Below, piece after piece: positions 6,579 to 14,380 of a stretch of 32,059 bases of DNA. Origin of the DNA: Pararhodonellum marinum (GTDB taxonomy: Bacteria; Bacteroidota; Bacteroidia; Cytophagales; Cyclobacteriaceae). The stretch spans positions 1 to 32,059 of the forward strand of contig NZ_JACEFJ010000021.1 in NCBI RefSeq assembly GCF_015354735.1, given 5' to 3'. A program made the position numbers and the translations under genes. Within the stretch, counting starts at the first letter, position 1. The number at the start of each line of letters is the position of its first letter. The notes under the pieces were generated by a model. The model did not search any database. It was not told where the DNA came from and saw only the letters and a program-made list of their open reading frames with translations.

Positions 6579-8495
6579 ATGCATTTTCCAAGATTTATTA
6601 GAAAACCAATGAGTGGCATCCTCTTCATGTCATTCATGTTGCCTTTTACTTTTTCCTCCATGGCACAGGGAATCATTCCAAAACCCATGAATATAGTGGA
6701 AGGGAAAGGACAATTCAATTTAAATGCAGGCATACCCATTTTAGCCAAAAGCCAGGACAGCCGAAAATCAGCAGAGTTGTTCAATGATTTTTTAGAGAAA
6801 AGGCATGGATTCAGGCTATTCATCACACAGATCCCCCAAACAGGGCCACATGTTATTTTGACTTCCATACAGGGTGATCAACCTGAAGGATATCTTTTGG
6901 ATATAAACTCCGATAAAATCGAAATTAAAGGAGGGGAAGCGGGTATTTTCTATGGCTTACAATCCGCCTTACAATTGATAGAAGAAAAGGATGGCGGGTT
7001 GACGATACCGGCCATGCGGATTGAAGACCAGCCCGAGTTTGGCTACAGGGGCTTGATGTTGGATGTGGCAAGACACTATTTTCCTGTTGATCAAATCAAA
7101 AAAATCATCGATTTGATGGCTCACTATAAACTGAACCGCCTGCATTGGCACCTGACTGAAGATCAGGGTTGGAGATTGGAAATCAAAAAATATCCCAAGT
7201 TGACCGAAATCTCTGCTTGGAGGGATTCCACCATCATCGGCAAACAGTATGACAGGGATCTTCTGATCTATGACGGTAATCCTCACGGTGGATTTTACAC
7301 CCAGGATGAAGCCCGTGAAATCGTTCGGTATGCCGCAGAAAGGCAAATTATTGTAATTCCTGAAATAGAACTCCCTGGACATAGCTCAGCCGTATTGGCA
7401 GCATATCCAGAACTTGGAAGTTTCCCTTTGGTCAATGGCGTTCCTCAAGCAGGAACCATTTCGGGGACCAATGAAAAAGGTGAGCCTTTGGACAATGATC
7501 TGAGTACTAATGTCCCGGGTTTTTGGGGTGTGCAGTACAATATCTTCGGCCCTACCGATGCTGCTTTCACTTTCTTGGAGGATGTATTGACAGAAGTGAT
7601 GGACATATTTCCAAGTGAATACATTCACATCGGCGGTGATGAGGTACCCAAAGACCATTGGAAAACTTCCGAAATAGCCCAAAAAGTGATCAAGAAGGAA
7701 AAATTAAAGGATGAACATGAACTGCAGAGTTACTTTATCCGGAGAATTGAGAAATTCCTCAACAAAAACGGCAGAAACCTGATCGGATGGGATGAAATAC
7801 TGGAAGGTGGATTGGCACCAAATGCTACCGTGATGAGCTGGCGGGGTGAAGACGGGGGGATTGCAGCTGCCAAAATGGGCCATGATGTGATCATGTCCCC
7901 GAACAGCCACATGTATTTTGACCATTACTATACCGAAGATCAGACCAATGAACCCCTTGCCATCCATGGATTTTTGCCTTTGGAAAAAGTATACAGCTAT
8001 TCTCCTCGACCAACCGCCTTAAGTTCTGAGGAACACAAATTCATTTTGGGTGTTCAGGGCAACCTTTGGACAGAGTATATCTCCACGAACAACAAGTTGG
8101 AATATTTTATCTTTCCCCGCCTGCTGGCCTTGTCAGAGGTGGCTTGGACTGCCGGGGATCAAAAAGATTATGGTGAATTCACCAAGAAAAGATTGCCAAA
8201 ACGACTGGCAGAACTGGAAAAATCAAACGTTTTCTTTAGAATTCCGGAGGCAGATGTCACCATCAGCAGGGACATGGAAACTGGCAGACATCGCATCAGC
8301 ATAGAATCACTCGTAGATAAAAGTCAGGTGTATTATACGGTGGACGGTTACAAAGCCGACCCAACCGGAAAGCTGTACACCAGTCCATTTTTGGCTCCGG
8401 TGTCAAGAAGTGAATATGGTCCTCTTACTCTGAGGTACGTGATCGTAACTCCCCAAGGCAGAGTCAGCAATGAATTCAGCCATACGATTGAATGA
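6579..8495 (+). CDS. secreted beta-N-acetylhexosaminidase, GH20
   Basis: A glycoside hydrolase family 20 enzyme that removes terminal GlcNAc/GalNAc from chitooligosaccharides or glycans, acting in the periplasm or outside the cell. Residue numbers count from the upstream TTG at 6555; I prefer ATG 6579 (638 aa), which gives a signal peptide (RFIRKP, hydrophobic core, FSSMAQ). The GH20b-type N-terminal domain covers about 40-160 and the TIM barrel starts at FGYRGLMLDVARHYF. The motifs HWHLTEDQGWR (197-207), the catalytic pair D362-E363 in HIGGDEVPKDHW, MSWRG (427-431) and GVQGNLWTEY are all present. A short Fn3-like chitobiase C-terminal domain ends the protein. It is monocistronic, with 225 bp of featureless leader. 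Confidence 0.95.
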   Translation: MHFPRFIRKPMSGILFMSFMLPFTFSSMAQGIIPKPMNIVEGKGQFNLNAGIPILAKSQDSRKSAELFNDFLEKRHGFRLFITQIPQTGPHVILTSIQGDQPEGYLLDINSDKIEIKGGEAGIFYGLQSALQLIEEKDGGLTIPAMRIEDQPEFGYRGLMLDVARHYFPVDQIKKIIDLMAHYKLNRLHWHLTEDQGWRLEIKKYPKLTEISAWRDSTIIGKQYDRDLLIYDGNPHGGFYTQDEAREIVRYAAERQIIVIPEIELPGHSSAVLAAYPELGSFPLVNGVPQAGTISGTNEKGEPLDNDLSTNVPGFWGVQYNIFGPTDAAFTFLEDVLTEVMDIFPSEYIHIGGDEVPKDHWKTSEIAQKVIKKEKLKDEHELQSYFIRRIEKFLNKNGRNLIGWDEILEGGLAPNATVMSWRGEDGGIAAAKMGHDVIMSPNSHMYFDHYYTEDQTNEPLAIHGFLPLEKVYSYSPRPTALSSEEHKFILGVQGNLWTEYISTNNKLEYFIFPRLLALSEVAWTAGDQKDYGEFTKKRLPKRLAELEKSNVFFRIPEADVTISRDMETGRHRISIESLVDKSQVYYTVDGYKADPTGKLYTSPFLAPVSRSEYGPLTLRYVIVTPQGRVSNEFSHTIE

Positions 8496-8631
8496 GGGTT
8501 TAAATACTAATGTCAATTTGAGAGTTGGTGGCCATACAAACAATCTGCCTAAAAGAAATGATTGTATGACATTTATCAAACAATCGACAAGGCTATTTTT
8601 TAGACTGGCTCTTCAAATATAGATATTAAAT

Positions 8632-8639
8632 TATATTTG
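8632..8639 (+). promoter_or_regulatory. candidate -7 element TATATTTG
   Basis: An exact match to the TAnnTTTG consensus, 63 bp before the GNAT start at 8703. No convincing -33 TTG at the usual spacing. Confidence 0.4.
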
Positions 8640-8702
8640 CTTTTCAGTGCTAAAATCTCCCCTACCAAAAAATCAAATTTCACTTAATCCTATTACTTAT
8701 AA

Positions 8703-8993
8703 ATGGAAATCTTAAGAAAAGTTAATGGAAACAAAAGTGAATTCTACATTCTTGAAAATAAAATTGAAGAGGCAATGATGTCCTATACATGGGTTGGTAG
8801 GGATAATATTATTATTGACCATACGGAAGTCAATGAACCATTAAAAGGTAAAAATGGTAGCAAACAAATGGTTTTAAAAGCTGTAGAATTTGCTAGAGAA
8901 AAAGGAATAAAAATTATCCCATAATGCCCATTCGCCAATAGCATTTTTAAAAAAAATCCGGATATCAGAGATGTTAGTTTTACTATCTTATAA
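8703..8993 (+). pseudogene. small GNAT-type acetyltransferase (YjdJ-like) with a premature stop
   Basis: The frame encodes the compact GCN5-related N-acetyltransferase type (Acetyltransf_CG): YTWVGRDNIIIDHTEVNEPL, the acetyl-CoA loop LKGKNGSKQMV and AVEFAREKGIKIIP. A TAA at 8922-8924 falls exactly where the family has Leu in V/I-P-L-C-P-F. The same frame then continues CPFANSIFKKNPDIRDV to a second stop at 8991-8993. The C-terminus is therefore intact apart from one nonsense codon, pointing to a very recent inactivation, a sequencing error or readthrough. The 73-residue product (8703-8924) would lack the last helix. The loop also has N where a glycine is usual. Confidence 0.8.
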
Positions 8994-9037
8994 TCTGCTC
9001 TTTTAAATATGGTGTTGATTTAATCAGCTTTCCTTTC

Positions 9038-9721
9038 TTACATATTTGGCAAATCAATCTCATTTATGTTGGTCCTATTTGATAAATTTAACACCAATTC
9101 TACAATATTAAATAAATCAGTTAATGGTATTGAGTGAGTTTCGTCTTTACCTGCATTTTTCAAATCATTCAGGACTTCTTCAGTTGAAAGATTTCCCGGA
9201 TTGATTAGTGTTACGCCAATTTTGTGTTGACTTAGATTTTGTCTAAGCGAGAAAACAAGTCCACGAAGTCCAAATTTCGATGCTGTGTTTGATACTTCTT
9301 TACTTTTATTTAGGTTAAGACCGCCTATTGCCGCACCAATAATGATTATTTTGGCATTTATTGACTTTTTTAAGTTTGGAATAAACTTTTGAATTGCCCT
9401 GATTGGTGCGAGAAGATTTACATTGAGAACGTTCTCAATATCATAATTTGAGCAACTTTCAAAGTTGTATTCAGGCGAAAACGCATTTGATTCCCAGGTT
9501 CCACCGAAATAAAGTAAAGCATCAATTGGCATATCGCTAATTTGATTTTGAAGACTTTCGATTTCTTCAACGTTTGTCAGATCAGTTTTTATCCATTTAC
9601 CATAAGGAGATACTCGCCTAGAAACTGTGAAAAGATTATTGCATTTGTCCTTTAAATACTCCGAAGTTGCAAGTCCAATACCGCTGCTTGCCCCAAATAT
9701 TATTACATTGCCGTATTTCAT
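9038..9721 (-). CDS. SDR-fold protein lacking the catalytic Ser/Tyr
   Basis: A 227-residue Rossmann-fold SDR. GASSGIG at 10-16 keeps the cofactor site and VNLLAPIRA matches the SDR helix 4 region. The NNAG position reads YFGG (71-74), the active-site serine region reads GAAIGG (129-134), and the YxxxK motif reads NTASK (145-149), with Asn at the Tyr position and Lys kept. It therefore binds NAD(P) in all likelihood but is unlikely to do classical SDR chemistry; a sensor or binding role is possible. It is downstream of the RidA gene by 26 bp on the same strand, so probably the second gene of that operon. Confidence 0.82.
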   Translation of the reverse strand: MKYGNVIIFGASSGIGLATSEYLKDKCNNLFTVSRRVSPYGKWIKTDLTNVEEIESLQNQISDMPIDALLYFGGTWESNAFSPEYNFESCSNYDIENVLNVNLLAPIRAIQKFIPNLKKSINAKIIIIGAAIGGLNLNKSKEVSNTASKFGLRGLVFSLRQNLSQHKIGVTLINPGNLSTEEVLNDLKNAGKDETHSIPLTDLFNIVELVLNLSNRTNINEIDLPNM

Positions 9722-9747
9722 ATTTTTATAATTTAGTTCTTTGTGTT

Positions 9748-10215
9748 TTATTCCATTAAAACAGTAAATGAAGCAGTCAGACCAACACTGAAATTTCGTG
9801 GCAATTTGTCTACTCCAAAAATTGAACGAGAATGTGTTCCTTTTTCTTCAAGTACATTTACAAATAAGTCAGAAGCTCCATTAACAATTTTAGGAGAATC
9901 ATCCCAATTGTCCCCTGATTGAAAATAACCTTCTAGGTGATTCAAACCAATGATTTTATCAAAGCCAACATTTTTATCTATTTGAGCAAGAACATTTAGC
10001 GCGCACAACTCCATAGCCCTGTATCCTTGTTCAGTTGTAATTTCATTTCCCAATCTACCCTGATACAAATAGTCTTCATTAAATATTGGAAACTGGATGG
10101 CAACATATGCAATATTTTCTCGAATATTTACGGAAACATAGTTTCCACCTGGTGTTGATACTTTAGGCAATTCATGCCCTAATTTCATTAGGTTCTCTTT
10201 GGGTTTATTGTTCAT
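9748..10215 (-). CDS. RidA family (YjgF/YER057c/UK114) protein
   Basis: A 155-residue protein of the enamine/imine deaminase superfamily: LGHELPKVSTPGGNYV at the N-terminus, then YQGRLG, a central helix AMELCALNVLAQIDKNVG and the C-terminal GTHSRSIFGVDKLP. The conserved Arg (R130) that binds the substrate carboxylate in RidA is present. The later Glu of true RidA is replaced (VGL), so it belongs to one of the divergent Rid subgroups with less certain activity. It is the first gene of a minus-strand pair with the SDR-like gene, and divergent from a Crp-type regulator about 200 bp away. Confidence 0.85.
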   Translation of the reverse strand: MNNKPKENLMKLGHELPKVSTPGGNYVSVNIRENIAYVAIQFPIFNEDYLYQGRLGNEITTEQGYRAMELCALNVLAQIDKNVGFDKIIGLNHLEGYFQSGDNWDDSPKIVNGASDLFVNVLEEKGTHSRSIFGVDKLPRNFSVGLTASFTVLME

Positions 10216-10411
10216 TTTTAAATCTGGATAATATTTTTGAACGCGGCTCTAGTTTTTCCATATTAATTCTTGTTTTCAAATTGAATATTTTTTTGAAATA
10301 TTGCCTGTTTGGGCTTGTTTCACAGGGACATAAAAGATGACTAAATATTACCAAAACTCCCCAACAATAAATTTCAAACAATTTGATTTAAAAATTAATT
10401 TAATTTTAAAA

Positions 10412-10978
10412 ATGTCATTGCTCAAAAACTCATTAAAATCCCTCGTCAATTTTGATCCCGAAACTTTGGATCTACTGGTTTCTAAATTTTCCCAAGTACA
10501 ACTAGCGAAAAGCTCTGTTTTCGCCAAAAAGGGAGAATTTTCCAAACAGATAGGTTTTGTAGAATCTGGTGTGTTAAGGGCTTATTTTTCTATGAGCAAT
10601 GGAGAGCAGTATAACAAAACTTTTTTTACCCAAGGATCTTTTGTGGGCGCTTACTCTTCTCTGGTGACAGGTCAAAGTAATTTAATAGATATTGACTGTT
10701 TGACTGATTGTACGCTTTGTATCGCCTCCTTTGAAAGCATTAAAAGCTTATATGATCAATATCCTCCTGTAGAGCGGTTGGCCCGTATCCTGGCAGAAAG
10801 GTTTTTTGTGAATAAAGAAAAAAGGGAAATTGAACTAGCCACTTTGGAAGCCAAGGAACGGTATGCAATTTTTTTAGAGGAAAACCCTCATTTAGACCAA
10901 TTAATCCCCCAGTACCACATTGCCTCTTATTTAGGTGTAACGCCTACGCAGTTGAGTAGGATCCGTAGGCAAAAATAA
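10412..10978 (+). CDS. Crp/Fnr family transcriptional regulator
   Basis: A cyclic-nucleotide-binding-fold regulator. I choose ATG 10412 (188 aa), the usual length of this Bacteroidota subfamily; the frame is open to an ATG at 10337 but the extra 25 residues are AT-driven and unlike the family. The beta-roll includes KKGEFSKQIGFVESGVLRAYF and the dimer helix follows. The C-terminal HTH is short (YHIASYLGVTPTQLSRIRRQK) and ends just after the recognition helix. The ligand is unlikely to be cAMP; it is unknown. It is divergent from the RidA-SDR pair and just upstream of the SDR-VTT-DJ-1 operon, so either could be its target. Confidence 0.88.
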   Translation: MSLLKNSLKSLVNFDPETLDLLVSKFSQVQLAKSSVFAKKGEFSKQIGFVESGVLRAYFSMSNGEQYNKTFFTQGSFVGAYSSLVTGQSNLIDIDCLTDCTLCIASFESIKSLYDQYPPVERLARILAERFFVNKEKREIELATLEAKERYAIFLEENPHLDQLIPQYHIASYLGVTPTQLSRIRRQK

Positions 10979-11006
10979 TTTAACCTGTTTTTCCTTTACC
11001 TATGTA

Positions 11007-11023
11007 AATGGAAACCTTCCATT
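11007..11023. promoter_or_regulatory. inverted repeat before the SDR-VTT-DJ-1 operon
   Basis: Perfect 7-bp arms, AATGGAA and TTCCATT, with a 3-nt spacer, 39 bp before the SDR start. A weak -7-like CAAATTTG is at 11031-11038. Possible operator. Confidence 0.35.
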
Positions 11024-11061
11024 AAGCCATCAAATTTGTCCTGAATTAAATAATCAGGATC

Positions 11062-11799
11062 ATGAAGCTGAATGGTAATAAAATCCTCATCACAGGAGCA
11101 ACATCAGGAATAGGGGAAGCATTGCTCAATACATTTATCGGACTGGATAATCAGGTTATTGCTTTAGGGAGGAATAAAGAAAAGCTCAATCAACTTGCCC
11201 GGATAAATAATAGAATAATTCCTTTCCTCTGCGATATTTCCCAATCAAAAGAATTGGATAGACTGATCCTATTTATCGAACAGGAACATCCTGACACCAA
11301 CATTCTGATCAATAATGCAGGCATTCAACATAACTATTATTTTGAAGAGGAAGATACTCATTTAGGGAAAATCGAACAGGAAATCAACATCAATTTTCTA
11401 GCTCCCATCAAATTGATAAGTCTCTTTTTGCCAACCCTTCAGTTAAACCCCAATGCGGCGATAGTCAATGTATCTTCAGGTCTGGGATTGGTCCCCAAAA
11501 AACAGGCACCGGTCTACTGTGGTACCAAAGCAGGTATACATATTTTTACCAAAGCGCTTCGCTATCAGCTTAATAATGTCAAGGTTTTTGAAATCATCCC
11601 TCCTTTGGTAGACACCCAAATGACAGCGGGAAGGGGAAAGGGTAAAATCAGTCCGGAAGAACTTGTTGACGAATTTATTCTTGCTTTTAAAAAAGATCAG
11701 TATGAGATCAACATCGGTAAGGTCAAACTTTTAAAGATAATCAACCGGATAAGTCCGGCATTGGCAGAATTCATCATGAAAAAAGGAGGAGAAAAATGA
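11062..11799 (+). CDS. SDR family oxidoreductase (DltE-like)
   Basis: A 245-residue classical SDR with TGATSGIG at 11-18, NNAG at 84-87, N111, serines 138/139 in NVSSG, and Y152/K156 in YCGTK. All catalytic residues are present. The overall pattern, including the C-terminal helix ISPALAEFIMKKG, is close to the DltE-type SDRs; the name is by similarity and does not imply D-alanylation. It overlaps the next gene by 4 nt (ATGA), so translation is coupled, and it heads a three-gene operon with a VTT membrane protein and an exported DJ-1 protein. Confidence 0.88.
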   Translation: MKLNGNKILITGATSGIGEALLNTFIGLDNQVIALGRNKEKLNQLARINNRIIPFLCDISQSKELDRLILFIEQEHPDTNILINNAGIQHNYYFEEEDTHLGKIEQEININFLAPIKLISLFLPTLQLNPNAAIVNVSSGLGLVPKKQAPVYCGTKAGIHIFTKALRYQLNNVKVFEIIPPLVDTQMTAGRGKGKISPEELVDEFILAFKKDQYEINIGKVKLLKIINRISPALAEFIMKKGGEK

Positions 11800-12458
11800 G
11801 GGCAATATTTAGAATCGTATTTATCCTGACCCTATTTTTTGCTTCTACATTTCTGATTGCCCGGTTTACTGGGATATTCAGTTTGGAAGACATACTTGTA
11901 TGGTTAGAAAAAGCACAGGAAATAAATCCCATATACCTTTTCGTCCTGGTTATTCTCATTTTGTTCAGCGACCTGTTTATTGCCATACCTACATTGACCG
12001 TTACGGTACTTTCGGGACACTTTCTTGGCTTTGGCTATGGTGGATTGGCAGCTGTCACGGGAATGCTGATGGCTGGAATTGCAGGATATACGATCAGTAA
12101 AAAATTCGGAGATAGGGTTTTAAAAAAAATTGTTCCGGTGGAAAGTAAGAGGAAGGAGGCAATCATCAGCTTTAACAACTATGGCAGCGTAATGATTCTG
12201 CTAAGTAGGGTATCTCCTATTTTACCGGAAGTCTCTGCCTGCTTGGCAGGGATGACCGGAATGGATTTTAGAAAATTCTTACTGTATTGGTGTCTAAATA
12301 CAATGCCGTATGCTTTGATAGCCTCATATTCAGGGTCTATCAGCAGTCTGAATAATCCAAATCCTGCGATCTACGCATCACTTTCTATCTATGCTTTTCT
12401 AGGATTGGGCTGGTTTACATTCAAGAAATACAAACATTCATACAAAATCCAAAAATAA
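11796..12458 (+). CDS. VTT/DedA-like (TVP38/TMEM64) membrane protein
   Basis: A 220-residue inner-membrane protein. The N-terminal TM is at about 5-25, then segments near 48-70, 75-100, 135-160 and 190-210. The VTT signature is visible: IPTLTVTVLSGHFLGFGYG, then GYTISKKFGDRVL, and the second half LLSRVSPILPEVSACLAGMTGM with the conserved Arg and Pro. Relatives act as lipid scramblases or proton-coupled transporters for undecaprenyl phosphate and other lipids; the substrate here is unknown. A Shine-Dalgarno-like AAAGGAGG (11782-11789) lies 6 nt before the ATG, but it also encodes the KKGGE end of the SDR, so it may be coincidental. Confidence 0.88.
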   Translation: MRAIFRIVFILTLFFASTFLIARFTGIFSLEDILVWLEKAQEINPIYLFVLVILILFSDLFIAIPTLTVTVLSGHFLGFGYGGLAAVTGMLMAGIAGYTISKKFGDRVLKKIVPVESKRKEAIISFNNYGSVMILLSRVSPILPEVSACLAGMTGMDFRKFLLYWCLNTMPYALIASYSGSISSLNNPNPAIYASLSIYAFLGLGWFTFKKYKHSYKIQK

Positions 12459-13241
12459 ATGAAAAGGCCATTCATATTATTCATAATTATCATGTTCTCC
12501 TCAATCCTTAATGTACCGGGTCAAAACAAAAAGATACTTTTTGTTTTGAGTGCGGAGGATACTCTTTTACTCAATAGCGGCAAAAAAGAAAGACAAACGG
12601 GGGTTTTCCTCAATGAATTTTACTACGCTTACAAAGCAATTGCTACAGAAGGATATGAGGTGGACTTTGCAACACCCAAAGGACAAAAGGCGACCATCGA
12701 TCAGGAAAGCCTTGAAGACGATTACTGGAAAGAAAATCCAACCTTGAAACAAGAGGCCATAGACTTTTGGGAAAAGAATAAAAATTTCTCCAGTCCAATA
12801 ACTTTGGAGCAGGCAATTGACCGATCCGGAGAATATATCGGATTGGTTATTCCCGGCGGTCAGGGTCTTATGGTTGACCTGTACCATGACCTCAATATTC
12901 CCGTATTGTTAAAATCATATTCAAAAAACAACAGTGCTATTGGTCTCATCTGTCATGCCCCCGCTTTGATCACCACCATACCAAAAGATGAAAATCCATT
13001 TGTCGGATATCGGGTAAATTCCGTAAGCCCTTTGGAAGAATTTTACATTGAGCGATTCATAATGAAAGGGAAACCGGAAAATCGAAGAATTGCAGGTCAG
13101 CTAAAGAAACTTGGATTGTTTTACGAAAAGGGAGGACCCGGAAAGGGTTATACTGGTTTTTATTTTGATAGTAATATCATCCGGATGATTGCTAAAAAGC
13201 CTCCCCTATGTAGATATAGAAAGCATTCCCTTCCCGCGTAA
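12459..13241 (+). CDS. exported DJ-1/PfpI family (Hsp31-like) protein
   Basis: A 260-residue protein with a signal peptide (hydrophobic IIIMFSSILNV, then PGQ), so probably periplasmic. It has the Hsp31/glyoxalase-III-like type 1 glutaminase fold: TGVFLNEFYYAYKA with Glu53, VDFATPKG, LVIPGGQG (129-136) and the nucleophile elbow GLICHAPA with Cys165-His166. Members act as glyoxalases/deglycases or chaperones; the triad is consistent with activity. The C-terminus is odd: family members end with a Gly-Gln-Asn-Pro type strand, whereas here the frame runs 50 bp into the opposite-strand barrel gene and ends CRYRKHSLPA. It starts directly after the VTT stop, third gene of the operon. Confidence 0.85.
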   Translation: MKRPFILFIIIMFSSILNVPGQNKKILFVLSAEDTLLLNSGKKERQTGVFLNEFYYAYKAIATEGYEVDFATPKGQKATIDQESLEDDYWKENPTLKQEAIDFWEKNKNFSSPITLEQAIDRSGEYIGLVIPGGQGLMVDLYHDLNIPVLLKSYSKNNSAIGLICHAPALITTIPKDENPFVGYRVNSVSPLEEFYIERFIMKGKPENRRIAGQLKKLGLFYEKGGPGKGYTGFYFDSNIIRMIAKKPPLCRYRKHSLPA

Positions 13242-14325
13242 AGGCATAATCCAAGCGGACATAAATATCCTTCTGGGGAAATAACATGTATCTCAAACCT
13301 GCTCCGGCAGTACCTTTCAATTTTCCGAAGTCTAATTTGTGGGGTTGATCATACACGGTACCGACCGAGGCAAATACGGCACCCCCTATCCTTTCTGTAA
13401 ACTTTAATGGAAATGGCAGAAACCTATATTCCACTTGAGCAGCCATCAGATTACTGTCTCTGAACCTGCCCTGATAATATCCGCGCAAAAGATTGGGCCC
13501 ACCCAATTGGGGAAGCTGGTTAAATGGAACATCTCCCCAGGTAAACTGCTTCAGAAGCTGCAATGCCATGACCTGATTTTTCCTTATACTTTTAAAATAG
13601 CGCGTATCACTGATTACGGAACCAAAAGAATAATCACTCCCCAGATTGTCAAAAGACCCTAATATGGCAAGTTCTGAAAAGTATCCGTCCCTCACGTTCA
13701 GCACATTGTGCCTGGAATCCAGTACAAATCCAATCCCAGTTGAAAAGGTGGTAAATCCGTTCATTCCCACAATTGGAATTTGATCTTCAAAATTTTCCGG
13801 TTTACTGAAATTTACCTGAGAGGTATTGTTCAATTCCAGTTCCAAACCAAAGTAAAAATTTTGTTTCAACCTCCTCAGCACCCGTTCTTTGATCAACAAT
13901 TGATTGGCTGCCACTATCTGCTCATCTTCGAGGGTACTATTTGCTCCTACACCGAAAAAGGATAAGGGAAAGCTCTGGTACCTGAGATTCCCAAGGAAAA
14001 ACCATTTGTCTTTGTCACTGTATAGGGCATGTTCGATAAAGGCGCCATATTGGTTTTCAAGGGTATAGAATCCCCTTGCCGTGATCTCGCTTAGCCTGTT
14101 TGAAGTATCCTGATTAGCATAATATAGGTACAGTCCGCTAAGGCCAAATTCAGTATTGGTCTCCGGGGAATAGCCAATGGTAGGATATGCTAAAAATTGG
14201 GGCTTGGATAAATTTTGGCTGTTGTTTCCAAAACCTTCAAAATATTTTTTTACCAAAGATTTATTTTGAGCTTTTAATCCCGAAATCGTGAAAATGAAGA
14301 AAAGGACACAGAGAAAATATTTCAT
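13192..14325 (-). CDS. BamA/TamA-like outer membrane beta-barrel protein
   Basis: A 377-residue protein with a signal peptide (FLCVLFFIFTISGLKAQ). It lacks POTRA domains and consists of the surface-antigen barrel alone: alternating strands such as TEFGLSGLYLYY, a central GFVLDSRHNVLNVRDGYF, the LGGPNLLRGYYQGRF segment equivalent to the VRGF/Y lid-loop motif of Omp85 proteins, GGAVFASVGTVYD, and a terminal Phe (YIYIGEAF) expected for outer-membrane insertion. Short Omp85 proteins of this type are common in Bacteroidota and may insert or translocate proteins or lipids; the client is unknown. It is downstream of the Kdo-kinase-like gene by 55 bp and convergent with the DJ-1 gene, overlapping 50 bp. 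Confidence 0.85.
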   Translation of the reverse strand: MKYFLCVLFFIFTISGLKAQNKSLVKKYFEGFGNNSQNLSKPQFLAYPTIGYSPETNTEFGLSGLYLYYANQDTSNRLSEITARGFYTLENQYGAFIEHALYSDKDKWFFLGNLRYQSFPLSFFGVGANSTLEDEQIVAANQLLIKERVLRRLKQNFYFGLELELNNTSQVNFSKPENFEDQIPIVGMNGFTTFSTGIGFVLDSRHNVLNVRDGYFSELAILGSFDNLGSDYSFGSVISDTRYFKSIRKNQVMALQLLKQFTWGDVPFNQLPQLGGPNLLRGYYQGRFRDSNLMAAQVEYRFLPFPLKFTERIGGAVFASVGTVYDQPHKLDFGKLKGTAGAGLRYMLFPQKDIYVRLDYAFTREGNAFYIYIGEAF

Positions 14326-14380
14326 TTGGGTGAGGCTGATCGATTGATTTAACAGGAAACTTTTGACAGAGATTGTTTTG

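Noticed and set aside
6969-7382. 137-codon minus-strand ORF inside the GH20 gene
   Set aside because: Shadow of a strongly conserved glycosidase; no recognisable domain and no promoter.
8533-8568. CATACAA/TTGTATG inverted repeat after the GH20 gene as a terminator
   Set aside because: Seven AT-rich pairs around a 22-nt loop and no U-tract; too weak to call.
10273-10298. TTCAAA/TTTGAA repeats between ridA and the Crp-type gene
   Set aside because: Simple AT-rich symmetry that is likely by chance; spacing is not that of a known operator.
11782-11789. Strong Shine-Dalgarno AAAGGAGG before the VTT gene
   Set aside because: It lies within the codons of the SDR C-terminus (KKGGE); in this phylum SD use is rare, so it was noted only in the gene entry and not listed as a site.
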